64,000 nt of DNA. Origin: Clusia tigrina. Its lineage: Eukaryota; Arthropoda; Insecta; Diptera; Clusiidae. A program made the translations under genes and the position numbers. Positions 27,123-39,620 of this stretch are shown here, in pieces; positions within the stretch are counted from its first letter, which is position 1; each line of letters starts with the position of its first letter. The notes beneath the pieces were generated by a model. The model saw nothing but the letters and a program-made list of their open reading frames with translations, was not told the DNA's origin and searched no databases. The stretch spans positions 88,724,280 to 88,788,279 of the forward strand of contig OV050033.1 of the NCBI GenBank assembly GCA_920105625.2, given 5' to 3'.

Positions 27123-27288
27123 CTCGAGCCTCTTGTCAATTTAAGCTATCGCTCAAAGCTATGCTATCCTTGAGTCCCAAATCAAACACTGATAAGACTT
27201 CAAATGGCCCTAATTTATATGCGGTACGTCCTACAAATATCAAAGTTTGCAACATACAAATGCTTGAAACTTTTTACTGGAGAAAGTA
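27123..27288. repeat. 166-bp monomer with 30-bp internal deletion
   Basis: The junction GGAG/AAAGTACTCG lies after 27282 and is preceded by GCTTGAAACTTTTT. The following monomer carries GTTAAAATTTC, as after the copies at 19356 and 21091. Confidence 0.92.
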
Positions 27289-28369
27289 CTCGAGCCTCTT
27301 GTCAATTTAAGCTATCGCTCAAAGCTATGCTACCCTTGAGTCCCAAATCAAACACTGTTAAAATTTCAAATGGCCCTAACTTATATGCGGTACGTCCTAC
27401 ACCTATCAAAGTTTGCAACATACAAATGCTTCTAACTTTTTACTGGAGCGTCATAAAACCTTCAAATTTTGTAACAATAAAGTGCTCGAGCCTCTTGTCA
27501 ATTTAAGCTATCGCTCAAAGCTATGCTACCCTTGAGTCCCACATCAAACACTGCTAAAACTTCAAATGGCCCTAACCTATATGCGGTACGTTCTACACCT
27601 ATCAAAGTTTGCAACATACATATGCTTGTAACTTTTTACTGGAGCGTCATAAAACCTTCAAATTTTGTAACAATAAAGTACTCGAGCCTCTTGTCAATTT
27701 AAGCTATCGCTCAAAGCTATGCTACCCCTGAGTCCCAAATCAAACACTGATAAAACTTCAAATGGCCCTAACTTATATACGGTACGTCTTACACCTATCA
27801 AAGTTTGCAACATACAAATGCTTGTAACTTTTTACTGGAGCGTCATAAAACCTAGAAATTTTGTAACAATAAAGTATTCGAGCCTCTTGTCAATTTAAGC
27901 TATCGATCAAAGCTATGCTACCCTTGAGTCCCAAATCAAATACTGATAAAACTTCAAATGGCCCTAACTCCTATACGGTACGTCCTACACCTATCAAAGT
28001 TTGCAACATAGAAACGCTTGTAACTTTTTACGGGAGCGTCATAAAACCTTGAAATTTTGTAACAATAAAGTACTCGAGCCTCTTGTCAATTTAAGTTATC
28101 GCTCAAAGCTATGCTACCCTTGAGTCCAAAATCAAATCACTGATAAAACTTCAAATGGCCCTAACTCCTATACGGTACGTCCTACACCTATCAAAGTTTG
28201 CAACATACAAATGCTTGTAACTTTTTACTGGAGCGTCATAAAATCTTGAAATTTTGTAACAATAAAGTACTCGAGCCTCTTTTTCAATTTAAGTTATCGC
28301 TCAGAGCTATGCTACCCTTGAGTCCCAAATCAAACGCTGATAAAACTTCAAATGGCCCTAACTCCTATA

Positions 28370-30410
28370 CGGTACGTCCTACACCTATCAAAGTTTGCAA
28401 CATACAAATGCTTGTAACTTTTTACTGGAGCGTCATAAAACCTTGAAATTGTGTAACAATAAAGTACTCGAGCCTCTTGTAAATTTAAGCTATCGCTCAA
28501 AGCTATGCTACCCTTGAGTCCCAAATCAAACACTGATAAAACTTCAAATGGCCCTAACTTCTATACGGTGCGTCCTACAACTACCAAAGTTTGCAACATG
28601 CAATTGCTTGTAACTTTTTACTGGAGCGTCATAAAACCTTGAAATTTTGTAACAATAAAGTACTCGAGCCTCTTTTTCAATTTAAGTTATCGCTCAGAGC
28701 TATGCTACCCTTGAGTCCCAAATCAAACGCTGATAAAACTTCAAATGGCCCTAACTCCTATACGGTACGTCCTACACCTATCAAAGTTTGCAACATACAA
28801 ATGCTTGTAACTTTTTAACGGAGTGTCATAAAACCTTGAAATATTGTAACAATAAAGTACTCGAGCCTCTTGTCAATTTAATCTATCGCTCAAAGCTATG
28901 CTACCCATGAGTCCCAAATCAAACACTGATAATAATTGAAATGGCTCTAACTTCTATACGGTACGTCCTACACCTATCAAAGTTTGCAACATAGAAGCGC
29001 TTGTAACTTTTTACTGTAGAGTCATAAAACCTTGAAATTTTGTAACAATAAAGTACTCGAGCCTGTTGTCAATTTAAGCTATCGCTCAAAGCTATGCTAC
29101 CCTTGAGTCCCAAATGAAACACTGATAAAACTTCAAATGGCCTTAACTTCTATACGGTCCGTCCCACACCTATCAAAGTTTGTAACATACAAATGCTTGT
29201 AACTTTTTACTGGAGCGTCATAAAACCTTGAAATTTTGTAACAATAAAGTACTCGAGCCTCTTGTCAATTTAAGCTATCGCTCAAAGCTATGCTATCCTT
29301 GAGTCCCAAATCAAACACTGATAAGACTTCAAATGGCCCTAATTTATATGCGGTACGTCCTACAAATATCAAAGTTTGCAACATACAAATGCTTGAAACT
29401 TTTTACTGGAGATAGTACTCGAGCCTCTTGTCAATTTAAGCTATCGCTCAAAGCTATGCTACCCTTGAGTCCCAAATCAAACACTGTTAAAATTTCAAAT
29501 GGCCCTAACTTATATGCGGTACGTCCTACACCTATCAAAGTTTGCAACATACAAATGCTTCTAACTTTTTACTGGAGCGTCATAAAACCTTCAAATTTTG
29601 TAACAATAAAGTGCTCGAGCCTCTTGTCAATTTAAGCTATCGCTCAAAGCTATGCTACCCTTGAGTCCCACATCAAACACTGCTAAAACTTCAAATGGCC
29701 CTAACCTATATGCGGTACGTTCTACACCTATCAAAGTTTGCAACATACATATGCTTGTAACTTTTTACTGGAGCGTCATAAAACCTTCAAATTTTGTAAA
29801 AATAAAGTACTCGAGCCTCTTGTCAATTTAAGCTATCGCTCAAAGCTATGCTACCCCTGAGTCCCAAATCAAACACTGATAAAACTTCAAATGGCCCTAA
29901 CTTATATACGGTACGTCTTACACCTATCAAAGTTTGCAACATACAAATGCTTGTAACTTTTTACTGGAGCGTCATAAAACCTAGAAATTTTGTAACAATA
30001 AAGTATTCGAGCCTCTTGTCAATTTAAGCTATCGCTCAAAGCTATGCTACCCTTGAGTCCCAAATCAAATACTGATAAAACTTCAAATGGCCCTAACTCC
30101 TATACGGTACGTCCTACACCTATCAAAGTTTGCAACATAGAAACGCTTGTAACTTTTTACGGGAGCGTCATAAAACCTTGAAATTTTGTAACAATAAAGT
30201 ACTCGAGCCTCTTGTCAATTTAAGTTATCGCTCAAAGCTATGCTACCCTTGAGTCCAAAATCAAATCACTGATAAAACTTCAAATGGCCCTAACTCCTAT
30301 ACGGTACGTCCTACACCTATCAAAGTTTGCAACATACAAATGCTTGTAACTTTTTACTGGAGCGTCATAAAATCTTGAAATTTTGTAACAATAAAGTACT
30401 CGAGCCTCTT
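28370..30410. repeat. Eleven-monomer duplication, copy 2
   Basis: Second copy of 26254-28281, about 90 bp downstream of it. It keeps full-length forms at the two sites where copy 1 lost 6 and 7 bp. It ends where GCCTCTTGTTAATTT begins (copy 1 has GCCTCTTTTTCAATTT). Copy-specific changes include GAGATAGTACTCG at 29409 and TGTAAAAATAAAG near 29797. Confidence 0.88.
29252..29417. repeat. 166-bp monomer with 30-bp internal deletion
   Basis: Same deletion, with one extra substitution: GGAG/ATAGTACTCG at 29411. It is the counterpart of the copy at 27123. Confidence 0.92.
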
Positions 30411-31101
30411 GTTAATTTAAGCTATCGCTCAAAGCTATGCTACCCTTGATTCCCAAATTAAACACTGATAAAACTTCAAATGGCCTTAACTTCTATACGG
30501 TACGTCCTACACCTATCAAAGTTTGCAACATACAAATGCTTGTAACTTTTTACTGGAGCGTCATAAAACCTTGAAATTTTGTAACAATAAAGTACTCGAG
30601 CCTCTTGTCAATTTAAGCTATCGCTCAAATCTATGCTACCCTTGAATCCCAAATCAAACACTGATAAAACTTCAAATGGCCCTTACTTCTATACGGTACG
30701 TCCTACACCTATCAAAGTTTGCAACATACAATTGCTTGTAACTTTTTACTGGAGCGTCATAAAACCTTGAAATTTTGTAACAATAAAGTACTCGAGACTC
30801 TTGTCAATTTAAGCTATCGCTCAAAGCTATGCTACCCTTGAGTTCCAAATCAAACACTGCTAAAACTTCAAATGGCCCTAATTTTTATACGGTACGTCCT
30901 TCTCCTATCACAGTTTGCAACATACAAATGCTTGTAGCTTTTTACTGGAGCGTCATAAAACCTTGAAATTTTGTAACAATAAAGTACTCGAGCCTCTTGT
31001 CAATTTAAGCTATCTCTCAAAGCTATGCTACCCTTGAGTCCCAAATCAAACACTGATAAAACTTCAAATGGCCCTAACTTATATGCGGTACGTCCTACAC
31101 C

Positions 31102-32277
31102 TATCAAAGTTTGCAACATACAAATGCTTGAAACTTTTTACTGGAGTGTCATAAAACCTTCAAATTTTGTAACAATAAAGTACTCGAGCCTCTTGTCAAT
31201 TTAAGCTATCGCTCAAAGCTATGCTACCCTTGAGTCCCAAATCAAACACTGTTAAAACTTCAAATGGCCCTAACTTATATGCGGTACGTGCTAAACCTAT
31301 CAAAGTTTGCAACATACAGATGCTTCTAACTTTTTACTGGAGCGTCATAAAACCTTGAAATTTTGTAACAATAATGTACTCGAGCCTCTTGTCAATTTAA
31401 GCTATCGCTCAAAGCTATGCTACCCTTGAGTCCCAAATGAAACACTGATAAAACTTCAAATGGCCCTAACTTTTATGCGGTACGTCCTACAGCTATCAAA
31501 GTTTGCAACATACAAATGCTTGTAACTTTTTACTGGAGCGTCATAAAACCTTCAAATTTTGTAACAATAAAGTACTCGAGCCTCTTGTCAATTTAAGCTA
31601 TCGCTCAAAGCTATGCTACCCTTGAGTCCCAAATCAAACACTGTTAAAACTTCAAATAGCCCTAACTTCTATACGGTACGCCCTACACTTATCAAAGTTT
31701 GCAACATACAAATGCTTGAAACTTTTTACTGGAGTGTCATAAAACCTTCAAATTTTGTAACAATAAAGTACTCGAGCCTCTTGTCAATTTAAGCTATCGC
31801 TCAAAGCTATGCTACCCTTGAGTCCCAAATCAAACACTGTTAAAACTTCAAATGGCCCTAACTTATATGCGGTACGTGCTACACCTATCAAAGTTTGCAA
31901 CATACAGATGCTTCTAACTTTTTACTGGAGCGTCATAAAACCTTGAAATTTTGTAACAATAATGTACTCGAGCCTCTTGTCAATTTAAGCTATCGCTCAA
32001 AGCTATGCTACCCTTGAGTCCCAAATGAAACACTGATAAAACTTCAAATGGCCCTAACTTTTATGCGGTACGTCCTACAGCTATCAAAGTTTGCATCATA
32101 CAAATGCTTGTAACTTTTTACTGGAGCGTCATAAAACCTTCAAATTTTGTAACAATAAAGTACTCGAGCCTCTTGTCAATTTAAGCTATCGCTCAAAGCT
32201 ATGCTAGCCTTGAGTCCCAAATCAAACACTGTTAAAACTTCAAATAGCCCTAACTTCTATACGGTACGCCCTACACT
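31102..32277. repeat. Trimer tandem duplication (2 x 588 bp)
   Basis: Three monomers (GGAGTGTCAT with GTACGTGCTA; AATAATGTACTCG with AATGAAACAC and TTTTATGCGG; GTTAAAACTTC with TAGCCC) occur twice. GAGTGTC is at 31144 and 31732, an offset of 588 bp. The copies run from about 31102-31689 and 31690-32277. Differences include GTGCTAAACC against GTGCTACACC and TTTGCAACAT against TTTGCATCAT. Confidence 0.87.
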
Positions 32278-33263
32278 TATCAAAGTTTGCAACATACAAA
32301 TGCTTGTAACTTTTTACTGGAGCGTCATAAAACCTTGAAATTTTGTAACAATAAATTACTCGAGCCTCTTGTCAATTTAAGCTATCACTCAAAGCTATGC
32401 TACCCTTTAGTCCCAAATCAAAAACTGATAAAACTTCAAATGGCCCTAACTTCTATACGGTACGTCCTACACCTATCAAAGTTTGCAACATAGAAACGCT
32501 TGTAACTTTTTACGGGAGCGTCATAAAACCTTGAAATTTTGTAACAATAAAGTACTCGAGCCTCTTGTCAATTTAAGCTATCGCTCAAAGCTATGCTACC
32601 CTTGAGTCCCAAATCAAACACTGATAAAACTTCAAATGGCCCTAACTCCTATACGGTACGTCCTACACCTATCAAAGTTTGCAACATAGAAACGCTTGTA
32701 ACTTTTTACGGGAGCGTCATAAAACCTTGATATTTTGTAACAATAAAGTACTCGAGCCTCTTGTCAATTTAAGCTATCGCTCAAATCTATGCTACCCTTG
32801 AGTCCCAAATCAAACACTGATAAAACTTCAAATGGCCCTTACTTCTATACGGTACGTCCTACACCTATCAAAGTTTGCAACATACAAATGCTTGTAACTT
32901 TTTACTGGAGCGTCATAAAACCTTGAAATATTGTAACAATAAAGTACTCGAGCCTCTTGTCAATTTAAGCTATCGCTCAAACCTATGCTACCCTTGAGTC
33001 CCAAATCACACACTGATAAAACTTCAAACGGCCCTAACTTCTATACGGTACGTCCTACACCTATCAAAGTTTGCAACATACAATTGCTTGTAACTTTTTA
33101 TTGGAGCGTCATAAAACCTTGAAATTTTGTAACAATAAAGTACTCGAGACTATTGTCAATTTAAGCTATCGCTCAAAGCTATGCAACCCTTGAGTTCCAA
33201 ATCAAACACTGATAAAACTTCAAATGGCCCTAATTTTTATACGGTACGTCCTTCTCCTATCAC

Positions 33264-36200
33264 AGTTTGCAACATACAAATGCTTGTAACTTTTTACTGG
33301 AGCGTCATAATACCTTGAAATTTTGTAACAATAAAGTACTCGAGCCTCTTGTCAATTTAAGCTAACGCTCAAACCTATGCTACCCTTGAGTCCCAAATCA
33401 AACACTGATAAAACTTCAAATGGCCCTAACTTCTATACGGTACGTCCTACACCTATCAAAGTTTGCAACATACAATTGCTTGTAACTTTTTACTGGAGCG
33501 TCATAAAACCTTGAAATTTTGTAACAATAAAGTACTCGAGACTCTTGTCAATTTAAGCTATCGCTCAAAGCTATGCTACCCTTGAGTTCCAAATCAAACA
33601 CTGATAAAACTTCAAATGGCCCTAATTTTTATACGGCACGTCCTTCTCCTATCACAGTTTGCAACATACAAATGCTTGAAACTTTTTACTGGAGCGTCAT
33701 AAAACCTTCAAATTTTGTAACAATAAAGTGCTCGAGCCTCTTGTCAATTTAAGCTATCGCTCAAAGCTATGCTACCCTTGAGTCCCAATTCAAACACTGT
33801 TAAAACTTCAAATGGCCCTAACTTATATGCGGTACGTCCTACACCTATCAAAGTTTGCAACATACAAATGCTTCTAACTTTTTACTGGAGCGTCATAAAA
33901 CCTTCAAATTTTGTAACAATAATGTACTCGAGCCTCTTGTCAATTTAAGCTATCGCTCAAAGCTATGCTACCCTTGAGTCCCAAATCAAACACTGATAAA
34001 ACTTCAAATGGCCCTAACTTCTATACGGTACGTCCTACACCTATCAAAGTTTGCAACATAGAAACGCTTGTAACTTTTTACGGGAGCGTCATAAAACCTT
34101 GAAATTTTGTAACAATAAAGTACTCGAGCCTCTTGTCAATTTAAGCTATCGCTCAAAGCTATGCTATCCTTGAGTCCCAAATCAAACACTGTTAAAACTT
34201 CAAATAGCCCTAACTTCTATACGGTACGCCCTACAGCTATCAAAGTTTGCAACATACAAATGCTTGTAACTTTTTACTGGAGCGTCATAAAACCTTCAAA
34301 TTTTGTAACAATAAAGTACTCGAGCCTCTTGTCAATTTAAGCTATCGCTCAAAGCTATGCTATCCTTGAGTCCCAAATCAAACACTGTTAAAACTTCAAA
34401 TAGCCCTAACTTCTATACGGTACGCCCTACACATATCAAAGTTTGCAACATACAAATGCTTGTAACTTTTTACTGGAGCGTCATAAAACCTTGAAATTTT
34501 GTAACAATAAATTACTCGAGCCTCTTGTCAATTTAAGCTATCGCTCAAAGCTATGCTACCCTTGAGTCCCAAATCAAAAACTGATAAAACTTCAAATGGC
34601 CCTAACTTCTATACGGTACGTCCTACACCTATCAAAGTTTGCAACATAGAAACGCTTGTAACTTTTTACGGGAGCGTCATAAAACCTTGAAATTTTGTAA
34701 CAATAAAGTACTCGAGCCTCTTGTCAATTTAAGCTATCGCTCAAAGCTATGCTACCCTTGAGTCCCAAATCAAAAACTGATAAAACTTCAAATGGCCCTA
34801 ACTTCTATACGGTACGTCCTACACCTATCAAAGTTTGCAACATAGAAACGCTTGTAACTTTTTACGGGAGCGTCATAAAACCTTGAAATTTTGTAACAAT
34901 AAAGTACTCGAGCCTCTTGTCAATTTAAGCTATCGCTCAAAGCTATGCTACATTTGAGTCCCAAATCAAACACTGATAAAACTTCAAATTACCCTAACTG
35001 CTATAAGGTACGTCCTACACCTATCAAAATTTGCAACATAGAAACGCTTGTAACTGTTTACGGGAGCGTCATAAAACCTTGAAATTTTGTAACAATAAAG
35101 TACTCGAGCCTCTTGTCAATTTAAGCTATCGCTCAAACCTATGCTACCCTTGAGTCCCAAATCACACACTGATAAAACTTCAAATGGCCCTAACTTCTAT
35201 ACGGTACGTCCTGCACCTATCAAAGTTTGCACCATACAATTGCTTGTAACTTTTTATTGGAGCGTCATAAAACCTTGAAATTTTGTAACAATAAAGTACT
35301 CGAGACTATTGTCAATTTAAGCTATCGCTCAAAGCTATGCAACCCTTGAGTTCCAAATCAAACACTGATAAAACTTCAAATGGCCCTAATTTTTATACTG
35401 TACGTCCTGCTCCTATCACAGTTTGCAACATACAAATGCTTGTAACTTTTTACTGGAGCGTCATAAAACCTTGAAATTTTGTAACAATAAAGTACTCGAG
35501 CCTCTTGTCAATTTGAACTATCGCTCAAAGCTATGCTACCATTGAGTAACAAATCAAACACTGATAAAACTTCAAATGGCCTTAACTTCTATACGGTACG
35601 TCCTACACCTATCAAAGTTTGCAACATAGAAACTCTTGTAACTTTTTACTGGAGCGTCATAAAACCTTCAAATTTTGTAACAATAAAGTACTCGAGCCTC
35701 TTGTCAATTTAAGCTATCGCTCAAAGCTATGCTACACTTGAGTCCCAAATCAAACACTGTAAAAACTTCAAATGGCCTTACCTTCTATACGGTACGTCCC
35801 ACACCTATCAAAGTTTGCACCATACAATTGCTTGTAACTTTTTATTGGAGCGTCATAAAACCTTGAAATTTTGTAACAATAAAGTACTCGAGACTATTGT
35901 CAATTTAAGCTATCGCTCAAAGCTATGCAACCCTTGAGTTCCAAATCAAACACTGATAAAACTTCAAATGGCCCTAATTTTTATACTGTACGTCCTTCTC
36001 CTATCACAGTTTGCAACATACAAATGCTTGTAACTTTTTACTGGAGCGTCATAAAACCTTGAAATTTTGTAACAATAAAGTACTCGAGCCTCTTGTGAAT
36101 TTGAACTATCGCTCAAAGCTATGCTACCATTGAGTAACAAATCAAACACTGATAAAACTTCAAATGGCCTTAACTTCTATACGGTACGTCCTACACCTAT

Positions 36201-37401
36201 CAAAGTTTGCAACATAGAAACTCTTGTAACTTTTTACTGGAGCGTCATAAAACCTTGAAATTTTGTAACAATAAAGTACTCGAGCCTCTTGTCAATTTAA
36301 GCTATCGCTCAAAGCTATGCTACACTTGAGTCCCAAATCAAACACTGTAAAAACTTCAAATGGCCTTACCTTCTATACGGTACGTCCCACACCTATCAAA
36401 GTTTGCAACATACAAATGCTTGTAACTTTTTACTGGAGCGTCATAAAACCTTGAAATTTTGTAACAATAAAGTACTCGAGCCTCTTGTCAATTTAAGCTA
36501 TCGCTCAAAGCTATGCTACCCTTGAGTCCCAAATCAAACACTGATAAAACTTCAAATGGCCCTAACTTATTTGCGGTACGTCCTACACCTATCAAAGTTT
36601 GCAACATACAAATGCTTGAAACTTTTTACTGGAGCGTCATAAAACCTTCAAATTTTGTGACAATAAAGTACTCGAGCCTCTTGTCAATTTAAGCTATCGC
36701 TCAAAGCTATGCTACCCTTGTGTCCCAAATTAAACACTGTTAAAACTTCAAATGGCCCTAACTTATATGCGGTACGTCCTACACCTATCAAAGTTTGCAA
36801 CATACAAATGCTTGTAACTTTTTACTGGAGCGTCATAAAACCTTCAAATTTTGTAACAATAAAGTACTCGAGCCTCTTGTCAATTTAAGCTATCGCTCAA
36901 AGCTATGCTACCCTTGAGTCCCAAATCAAACACTGATAAATCTTCAAATGGCCCTAACTCCTATACGGTACGTCCTACACCTATCAAAGTTTGCAACATA
37001 GAAACGCTTGTAACTTTTTACGGGAGCGTCATAAAACCTTAAAATTTTGTAACAATAAAGTACTCGAGCCTCTTGTCAATTTAAACTATCGCTCAAAGCT
37101 ATGCTACCCTTGAGTTCCAAATCAAACACTGATAAAACTTCAAATGGCCCTAATTTCTATACGGTACGTCATTCTCCTATCACAGTTTGCAACATACAAA
37201 TGCTTGTAACTTTTTACTGGAGCGTCATAAAACCTTGAAATTTTGAAACAATAAAGTACTCGAGCCTCTTGTCAATTTGAACTATCGCTCAAAGCTATGC
37301 TACCATTGAGTCCCAAATCAAACACTGATAAAACTTCAAATGGTCCTAACTTCTATGCGGTACGTCCTACACCTATCAAAGTTTGCAACATACAAATGCT
37401 T
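33264..37401. repeat. Large segmental duplication, copy 1 (about 4.1 kb)
   Basis: This matches 40202-43947. The offset is 6938 bp up to about 33922 and 6546 bp from about 34315 on, so this copy holds two monomers (392 bp) that the other lacks. Shared markers: CATAATACCTTG, GCTAACGCTC, CTGCTATAAGG, TTTGCACCATAC, CATTGAGTAAC, TTTTGTGACAAT, CCTTGTGTCCC, GATAAATCTTC and TTTTGAAACAAT. It ends where GCTTGAAAC here meets GCTTGTAAC there. Confidence 0.9.
35222..36397. repeat. Trimer tandem duplication (2 x 588 bp)
   Basis: A block starting TTTGCACCATACAATTGC (35229 and 35817, offset 588 bp) repeats: an ATTGGAGCG/ACTATTG/GCAACCC monomer, a GAGTAAC monomer and a CTACACTTGAG/CCTTACC monomer. It is nested inside the 4-kb duplication, and its homologue is at about 41.77-42.95 kb, where the second copy is altered. 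Confidence 0.82.
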
Positions 37402-37424
37402 GAAACTTTTTACTGGAGAAAGTA
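37259..37424. repeat. 166-bp monomer with 30-bp internal deletion
   Basis: The junction GGAG/AAAGTACTCG lies after 37418, preceded by GCTTGAAACTTTTT and followed by a GTTAAAATTTC monomer. Upstream is a GGTCCTAACTTCTATGCGG variant rather than the GGTCCGTCCC neighbour found at the other sites. Confidence 0.92.
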
Positions 37425-37752
37425 CTCGAGCCTCTTGTCAATTTAAGCTGTCGCTCAAAGCTATGCTACCCTTGAGTCCCAAATCAAACACTGTTAAAAT
37501 TTCAAATGGCCCTAACTTATATGCGGTACGTCCTACACCTATCAAAGTTTGCAACATACAAATGCTTCTAACTTTTTAGCTATCGCTCAAAGCTATGCTA
37601 CCCTTGAGTCCCACATCAAACACTGCTAAAACTTCAAATGGCCCTAACTTATATGCGGTACGTTCTACACCTATCAAAGTTTGCAACATACAAATGCTTG
37701 AAACTTTTTACTGGAGCGTCATAAAACCTTGAAATTTTGTAACAATAAAGTA
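37425..37752. repeat. Two monomers merged by a 64-bp deletion at 37578/37579
   Basis: GCTTCTAACTTTTTA at 37564-37578 runs straight into GCTATCGCTC, skipping from CTGGAGCG to CAATTTAA of the next monomer, including a CTCGAG. The spacing of flanking CTCGAG sites is 328 bp (392 - 64). The duplicate at 39096-39487 is intact, so the loss is specific to this copy. TTTA occurs at both ends of the deleted segment, a possible 4-bp microhomology. Confidence 0.9.
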
Positions 37753-38560
37753 CTCGAGCCTCTTGTAAATTTAAGCTATCGCTCAAAGCTATGCTACCCC
37801 TGAGTCCCAAATCAAACACTGATAAAACTTCAAATGGCCCTAACTTCTATACGGTACGTCCTACACCTATCAAAGTTTGCAACATACAAATGCTTGTAAC
37901 TTTTTACTGGAGCGTCATAAAACCTAGAAATTTTGTAACAATAAAGTATTCGAGCCTCTTGTCAATTTAAGCTATCGCTCAAAGCTATGCTACCCTTGAG
38001 TCCCAAATCAAACACTGATAAAACTTAAAATGGCCCTAACTCCTATACGGTACGTCCTACACCTATCAAAGTTTGCAACATAGAAACGCTTGTAACTTTT
38101 TACGGGAGCGTCATAAAACCTTGAAATTTTGTAACAATAAAGTACTCGAGCCTCTTGTCAATTTAAGTTATCGCTCAAAGCTATGCTACCCTTGAGTCCC
38201 AAATCAAATCACTGATAAAACTCCAAATGGCCCTAACTCCTATACGGTACGTCCTACACCTATCAAAGTTTGCAACATACAAATGCTTGTAACTTTTTAC
38301 TGGAGCGTCATAAAATCTTGAAATTTTGTAACAATAAAGTACTCGAGCCTCTTGTCAATTTAAGCTATCGCTCAAAGCTATGCTACCCTTGAGTCCCAAA
38401 TCAAACACTGATAAAACTTTAAATGGCCCTAACTTCTATACGGTACGTCCTACACCCATCAAAGTTTGCAACATACAAATGCTTGTAACTTTTTACTGGA
38501 GCGTCAAAAAACATAGAAATTTTGTAACAATGAAGTATTCGAGCCTCTTGTCAATTTAAA

Positions 38561-39620
38561 CTATCGCTCAAAGCTATGCTACCCTTGAGTCCCAAATCAA
38601 ACACTGATAAATCTTCAAATGGCCCTAACTCCTATACGGTACGTCCTACACCTATCAAAGTTTGCAACATAGAAACGCTTGTAACTTTTTACGGGAGCGT
38701 CATAAAACCTTGAAATTGTGTAACAATAAAGTACTCGAGCCTCTTGTCAATTTAAGCTATCGCTCAAAGCTATGCTACCCTTGAGTTCCAAATCAAACAC
38801 TGACAAAACTTCAAATGGCCCTAATTTCTATACGGTACGTCCTTCTCCTATCACAGTTTGCAACATACAAATGCTTGTAACTTTTTACTGGAGCGTCATA
38901 AAACCTTGAAATTTTGTAACAATAAAGTACTCGAGCCTCTTGTCAATTTGAACTATCGCTCAAAGCTATGCTACCATTGAGTCCCAAATCAAACACTGAT
39001 AAAACTTCAAATGGCCCTAACTTCTATGCGGTACGTCCTACACCTATCAAAGTTTGCAACATACAAATGCTTGAAACTTTTTACTGGAGAAAGTACTCGA
39101 GCCTCTTGTCAATTTAAGCTGTCGCTCAAAGCTATGCTACCCTTGAGTCCCAAATCAAACACTGTTAAAATTTCAAATGGCCCTAACTTATATGCGGTAC
39201 GTCCTACACCTATCAAAGTTTGCAACATACAAATGCTTCTAACTTTTTACTGGAGCGTCATAAAACCTTCAAATTTTGTAACAATAAAGTACTCGAGCCT
39301 CTTGTCAATTTAAGCTATCGCTCAAAGCTATGCTACCCTTGAGTCCCACATCAAACACTGCTAAAACTTCAAATGGCCCTAACTTCTATGCGGTACGTTC
39401 TACACCTATCAAAGTTTGCAACATACAAATGCTTGAAACTTTTTACTGGAGCGTCATAAAACCTTGAAATTTTGTAACAATAAAGTACTCGAGCCTCTTG
39501 TAAATTTAAGCTATCGCTCAAAGCTATGCTACCCCTGAGTCCCAAATCAAACACTGATAAAACTTCAAATGGCCCTAACTTCTATACGGTACGTCCTACA
39601 CCTATCAAAGTTTGCAACAT
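38561..39620. repeat. Short-range duplication with 166-bp monomer, copy 2
   Basis: Partner of 36890-37885. It keeps the full monomers across the site of the 64-bp deletion. The overall offset of 1735 bp equals that of the nine-monomer duplication at 18.3-21.8 kb. Confidence 0.82.
38930..39095. repeat. 166-bp monomer with 30-bp internal deletion
   Basis: Same junction after 39089 with GCTTGAAAC upstream, and the seventh and last copy I found. The 40-64 kb part of the array has none. Confidence 0.92.

Larger units (their letters stand above)
26254..28281. repeat. Eleven-monomer duplication, copy 1
   Basis: This matches 28370-30410. The offset is 2116 bp at the left (AATTGTGTAAC at 26331/28447), then 2122 and 2129 bp after two small deletions that exist only here: 6 bp in the monomer at 26547 and 7 bp in the monomer at 26934. 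Shared markers: GCAATTGC, AGAAGCGCTTG, ACTGTAGAGTC, CTGTTGTC, GATAAGACTTC, ACATCAAACACTGC and AATCAAATCACTG. Confidence 0.88.
17000..30410. repeat. Array zone 3: 1735-bp and 2116-2129-bp duplications
   Basis: The zone mixes TATATGCGG, GTTAAAA and TTTTT monomers, and holds four of the seven 166-bp monomers. A marker block recurs: a GGTCCGTCCC monomer, then a 166-bp monomer, then a GTTAAAATTTC monomer (about 19250, 20990, 27030, 29150; the same order starts at about 630 in zone 1). Part of 16.5-17.6 kb resembles 24.1-25.3 kb, sharing ATGATTGTAAC and TTCTGTACGG. No gene is present. Confidence 0.78.
36890..37885. repeat. Short-range duplication with 166-bp monomer, copy 1
   Basis: This matches about 38561-39620. 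The offset is 1671 bp (GATAAATCTTC at 36935/38606) until the 64-bp deletion at 37578, then 1735 bp. After about 37886 one extra monomer here shifts the match to 1539 bp (AATCAAATCACTG at about 38201/39740). Shared markers: GTTCC/AATTTCTATAC, CTGTCGCTC, ACATCAAACACTGC and TTGTAAATTT. Confidence 0.82.
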
